Assembly (NCBI GenBank): GCA_012270135.1 | Contig: JAAXIW010000155.1 | Coordinates: forward strand, 1-8,408 | Source: Brevundimonas sp. | GTDB lineage: Bacteria > Pseudomonadota > Alphaproteobacteria > Caulobacterales > Caulobacteraceae | Direction: 5' to 3' | Length of the DNA: 8,408 bases | In this document: positions 6,271-8,408 of the stretch, piece after piece | Numbering within the stretch: position 1 is the stretch's first letter | How the letters are laid out: every line of letters begins with the position of its first letter | Program-made: the position numbers and the translations under genes | Notes under the pieces: model-generated | What the model saw: only the letters and a program-made list of their open reading frames with translations | What the model was told of the DNA's origin: nothing | The model's database searches: none

Positions 6271-6681
6271 TCACGGGCGGGAGATGTCCTCCAGCGCCTC
6301 GCCGGCGTATTTTTCCTTCACGCGGGTGGAGAGGTCGCCCAACGACACCACCCCGACCAGCCGGTCGTCCCTGTCCAGCACCGGCAGACGTCGGATCTGC
6401 TTGTCGCCCATCGCCTCCAGCACCGTCTTCAGGTCATCGTCGGCATAGGCGGTCTTGGCGTCCCGGCTGATGTACTCCACCACCGGAGAAGTGCAGGCGG
6501 CGCCGCCGGCCACGGCCCGGATGACGATGTCGCGGTCGGTAATCGTCCCGATCAGCCGGTCGCCGTCGGCCACCGGCATGAAGCCGAAGTCGCCGCTGGC
6601 CATTCGCGAGGCCACATCCTGCAGGGTGTCGCCGGGGCGGGCGACCTGCACGTCCTTGCTCATCACATCACGAACCTTCAT
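6271..6681 (-). CDS. Protein of two CBS domains
   Basis: This 136-residue cytoplasmic protein is made of one Bateman module. CBS1 spans about 1-57 (MKVRDVMSKDVQVARPGDTL through GTITDRDIVIRAV, with the ligand-site type motif TDRD at 48-51). CBS2 spans about 62-124 (SPVVEYIS through DRLVGVVSLGDL, with the conserved Asp116). CBS pairs bind adenine nucleotides or related ligands and usually regulate a partner. No catalytic domain is fused here, so it is a stand-alone regulator whose partner cannot be read from the sequence. The start is ATG 6681 with AGGAG at 6690-6694, 8 bases away. Longer in-frame versions reach 6837 but add non-conserved sequence running over the divergent gene's leader. A candidate general-stress promoter lies at 6715-6739. 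It is divergent from the secreted Gly/Tyr protein and upstream of the unknown gene on the same strand. Confidence 0.9.
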   Translation of the reverse strand: MKVRDVMSKDVQVARPGDTLQDVASRMASGDFGFMPVADGDRLIGTITDRDIVIRAVAGGAACTSPVVEYISRDAKTAYADDDLKTVLEAMGDKQIRRLPVLDRDDRLVGVVSLGDLSTRVKEKYAGEALEDISRP

Positions 6682-6714
6682 CGGGCCATCTCCTGTTTTG
6701 TCGACTGCCGACAG

Positions 6715-6739
6715 AACCCTCCGCCCCCGCGCCGGTTCC
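6715..6739 (-). promoter_or_regulatory. Candidate EcfG-type general stress promoter for the CBS gene
   Basis: On the minus strand GGAAC (6735-6739), a 16-base spacer and GGTT (6715-6718) match the alphaproteobacterial EcfG consensus GGAAC-N16/17-CGTT with one mismatch in the -10. Start of transcription would fall near 6708, leaving a short leader with the AGGAG site before ATG 6681. Geometry and position are right; the mismatch and the GC-rich spacer keep confidence moderate. Confidence 0.45.
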
Positions 6740-6804
6740 TGACTGTGAGACAACGAGCCTCTCAGACGAGGGTCAGGGGCGATCCGCCATTGTGTGTCCA
6801 TCAA

Positions 6805-6819
6805 CCGGGATGATCCCGG
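6805..6819. repeat. 15-base palindrome just upstream of the Gly/Tyr-rich protein gene
   Basis: CCGGGAT (6805-6811) and ATCCCGG (6813-6819) form a perfect inverted repeat about one central base. A second pairing, GTGTCC (6794-6799) with GGACAC (6818-6823), overlaps its right arm, so two alternative folds exist in RNA. The element ends 5 bases before the AAAGGA ribosome site (6825-6830). It could be a repressor site or a leader hairpin affecting translation. Confidence 0.4.
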
Positions 6820-6836
6820 ACACGAAAGGATACGCA

Positions 6837-7241
6837 ATGAAGACCGCCATGATCAGGAAAGCCCTGCTTCCCGTGCTGGCGGCGTCCGCGGTCATGGTAT
6901 CGACCCCGGCGCTGGCCCAGAATTTCGGGGTGACCCTCAGCTTCGGCTCGCCCGGCTACAGTCAGGGCTACGGCTACGACCACCGCGGTTACGGCTACGC
7001 CTCGCGCGACCTCGACTATCGCGCCCGGGCGCTGTCGCAGCACATCGACCGCCTCGCCTGGAGCGGCGCGATCCACCGCCGCGAGGCCCGGGAGCTGGTC
7101 CGGGAGATGAACCAGTATCAGCGCCTCGACCGCCGCTACGCCCGCAACGGGCTGAGCCGCGCCGAGTACCGCGACCTGGACCGCCGTCTGGACCGGATCC
7201 AGTACAAGCTCCAGCGCGCATCATATCGCAGCCGCTGGTAA
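6837..7241 (+). CDS. Small secreted Gly/Tyr-rich protein with a charged helical C-terminus
   Basis: This is a 134-residue protein. Residues 1-27 are a clear Sec signal peptide (RK at 7-8, hydrophobic core 9-22, cleavage after ALA at 25-27). A short region of Gly-Tyr repeats follows at about 40-54 (GYSQGYGYDHRGYGY). The rest, about 57-130, is strongly charged and helical, with Arg/Asp/Leu patterns such as REARELVREM and YRDLDRRLDRI. It would act in the periplasm or at the cell surface. I know similar small secreted proteins in Caulobacterales and Sphingomonadales, all without assigned function. The start is ATG 6837, with AAAGGA at 6825-6830, 6 bases away; an in-frame GTG at 6792 would put a non-signal leader ahead of the signal peptide. 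It is a single-gene unit, bounded by a palindrome upstream and a strong terminator downstream. Confidence 0.85.
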   Translation: MKTAMIRKALLPVLAASAVMVSTPALAQNFGVTLSFGSPGYSQGYGYDHRGYGYASRDLDYRARALSQHIDRLAWSGAIHRREARELVREMNQYQRLDRRYARNGLSRAEYRDLDRRLDRIQYKLQRASYRSRW

Positions 7242-7248
7242 TCGGCCA

Positions 7249-7293
7249 CGAACGACGAGGGCCGCTCCGGCGACGGGGCGGCCCTTTCGTTCG
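7249..7293 (+). terminator. Strong hairpin terminator after the Gly/Tyr-rich protein gene
   Basis: It begins 8 bases after the stop. AGGGCCGC (7258-7265) pairs with GCGGCCCT (7278-7285). A T-G wobble and CCG/CGG continue the stem to a GCGA tetraloop (7270-7273), giving 12 continuous pairs capped by a stable GNRA loop. A TTT run starts at 7285, inside the stem end. Outer arms CGAACGA (7249-7255) and TCGTTCG (7287-7293) are also complementary. It separates this gene from the dehydrogenase. Confidence 0.8.
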
Positions 7294-7338
7294 CGCGCCG
7301 GGGAGTCTAAGCGCTGCTGCATCGGCAGGAGCATGATC

Positions 7339-8408
7339 ATGACGGCGGCGAACGAGGCGAAAGCCATTCTGCAAAGGCTGGGCGTGGACCAGGCGGCCTG
7401 GGGCGGCTCCCTGCCGACGCGCTCGCCCGTCGATGGATCAAGCGCCGGTTCGCTCGTCGTCACAGCCGATCTCGACACCGTGGTGGCCCGGGCGGTCAAG
7501 GCCTTTCACGCCTGGAAGCGCGTTCCCGCCCCCCGCCGCGGCGAACTGGTCCGCCTGCTCGGCGAGGAACTCCGCGCCTCGAAGGAAGACCTCGCCCGCC
7601 TGGTCACCCTCGAAGCCGGCAAGATCGTCTCAGAGGGCCTCGGCGAGGTTCAGGAGATGATCGACGTCTGCGACTTCGCCGTCGGACTGTCACGCCAGCT
7701 CTACGGCCTGACCCTGCCCAGCGAACGTCCCGGCCATCACATGCGCGAGACCTGGCAGCCGCTCGGCCCGGTGCTGGTCATCTCGGCCTTCAACTTCCCG
7801 GTCGCCGTCTGGGCCTGGAACGCTGCTCTCGCCCTCGTCTGCGGCGACCCGGTGATCTGGAAGCCGTCCGAGAAGACGCCCCTGACCGCCCTCGCCACCC
7901 AGGCCGTCCTCGACCGCGCCATCGCCCGCTTCGGCGATGCGCCCGAAGGTCTGTCCCAGGTCGTCGTCGGCGGCCGCGACGCCGGCGAGGCCCTCGCCGC
8001 CGACGCCCGTATCCCGCTGGTCTCCGCCACCGGCTCGACCCGGATGGGCCGGGCTGTGGCCCGGACCGTCGCCGCCCGCCTCGGCCGCAGCCTGCTGGAG
8101 CTCGGCGGCAACAACGCCATGATCGTCACGCCGTCGGCGGATCTCGACATGGCGGTGCGCGCCATCGCTTTCTCCGCCGTCGGCACCTGCGGTCAGCGTT
8201 GCACCAGCCTGCGCCGCCTGCTGGTTCACGACAGCATCGCCGACGCCCTGATCGCGCGCCTGACGACGGCCTACCCCACCCTGCCGGTCGGCGACCCGCG
8301 CGAGGACGGCGTGCTGGTCGGCCCGTTGATCGACGAGGCGTCGGCGGAGGGCTTCGAGACCGCCCTGAAGCAGGCGGGGGCGCCGGGCGGCGAGCGCGTC
8401 GTCGGCGG
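7339..8408 (+). CDS. amaB: ALDH7-family aldehyde dehydrogenase (piperideine-6-carboxylate / aminoadipate semialdehyde type), 3' end outside window
   Basis: The first 356 residues of an NAD(P)-dependent aldehyde dehydrogenase are present, open to the end of the window; the family is about 500 long. Visible hallmarks are AFNFPVAVWAWN (150-161, with Asn152), WKPSEKTPL (174-182, cofactor-binding Lys175), TGSTRMG (231-237), the ALDH7-specific LELGGNNA (253-260, general base Glu254) and GTCGQRCTS (282-290, nucleophile Cys288). The AFNFPVAV and ELGGNN forms place it with ALDH7A1 and bacterial AmaB/Pcd. These oxidise aminoadipate semialdehyde (piperideine-6-carboxylate) to 2-aminoadipate in lysine catabolism. 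Substrate is inferred from the family; other semialdehydes are possible. ATG 7339 was chosen because AGGAG (7327-7331) is 7 bases away, whereas the in-frame ATG at 7333 is only 1 base from it. No lysine-degradation partner lies in the window to confirm the pathway. A terminator upstream implies its own promoter in 7294-7326, not recognised. Confidence 0.92.
   Translation, partial: MTAANEAKAILQRLGVDQAAWGGSLPTRSPVDGSSAGSLVVTADLDTVVARAVKAFHAWKRVPAPRRGELVRLLGEELRASKEDLARLVTLEAGKIVSEGLGEVQEMIDVCDFAVGLSRQLYGLTLPSERPGHHMRETWQPLGPVLVISAFNFPVAVWAWNAALALVCGDPVIWKPSEKTPLTALATQAVLDRAIARFGDAPEGLSQVVVGGRDAGEALAADARIPLVSATGSTRMGRAVARTVAARLGRSLLELGGNNAMIVTPSADLDMAVRAIAFSAVGTCGQRCTSLRRLLVHDSIADALIARLTTAYPTLPVGDPREDGVLVGPLIDEASAEGFETALKQAGAPGGERVVG

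Noticed and set aside
6263..6280. Inverted repeat CCGCCC/GGGCGG at the end of the CBS gene
   Set aside because: It overlaps the stop codon and has no following T-run, so it is weak evidence for a terminator in GC-rich DNA.
6682..6837. N-terminal extension of the CBS protein to 6837
   Set aside because: The extra 52 residues are not CBS-like and overlap the divergent gene's leader; ATG 6681 has AGGAG at 8 bases and begins exactly with CBS1.
1..8408. CRISPR array, tRNA, rRNA, transposon or integrase
   Set aside because: No regularly spaced direct repeats, no cloverleaf, no transposase or recombinase motifs were seen on either strand.

Overview
The window is GC-rich, densely coding DNA, and every clear gene points to an alphaproteobacterium of the Caulobacterales type (Caulobacter/Brevundimonas-like). 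The reasons are a PleC/PdhS-type cell-cycle histidine kinase, an alphaproteobacterial ECF sigma/anti-sigma pair, a candidate EcfG-type stress promoter, and GANTC (CcrM methylation) sites clustered at one promoter. This placement is an inference from gene families, not from a marker gene.

Layout. Positions 1-836 (+) are the 3' end of glnE, the glutamine synthetase adenylyltransferase. Positions 903-3093 (+) form a tight four-gene operon. Its genes encode a secreted protein with four EF-hand loops, an ECF sigma factor, a small single-pass membrane protein that is probably the anti-sigma factor, and a membrane-anchored protein of the periplasmic heavy-metal-sensor (CnrX/Spy-like) type. The last gene meets a convergent block only 6 bp away. 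On the minus strand, read from 6681 down to 3100, are a two-CBS-domain protein, a conserved protein of unknown function, and an 803-residue PleC-like sensor kinase. From 6681/6837 the genes diverge. A small secreted Gly/Tyr-rich protein (6837-7241, +) ends in a strong hairpin terminator. It is followed by the first 356 residues of an ALDH7-family aldehyde dehydrogenase that runs off the window.

How the genes work together. The 903-3093 operon looks like a self-contained envelope-signalling unit, with a periplasmic sensor, membrane anti-sigma and sigma factor as in CnrYXH/NccYXH. Here it also carries an EF-hand protein as first gene, and its sensor lacks the His/Met-rich ligand set of true metal sensors. 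The PleC-like kinase is probably a cell-cycle/polarity regulator. The 98 bp before it hold a plausible sigma-70 promoter covered by three GANTC sites, which suggests methylation-dependent timing. The CBS gene has a plausible general-stress (EcfG) promoter. The remaining genes are ordinary metabolic or envelope genes. No tRNA, rRNA, CRISPR array, transposase or phage integrase was seen, and no stretch above 300 bp lacks a gene.
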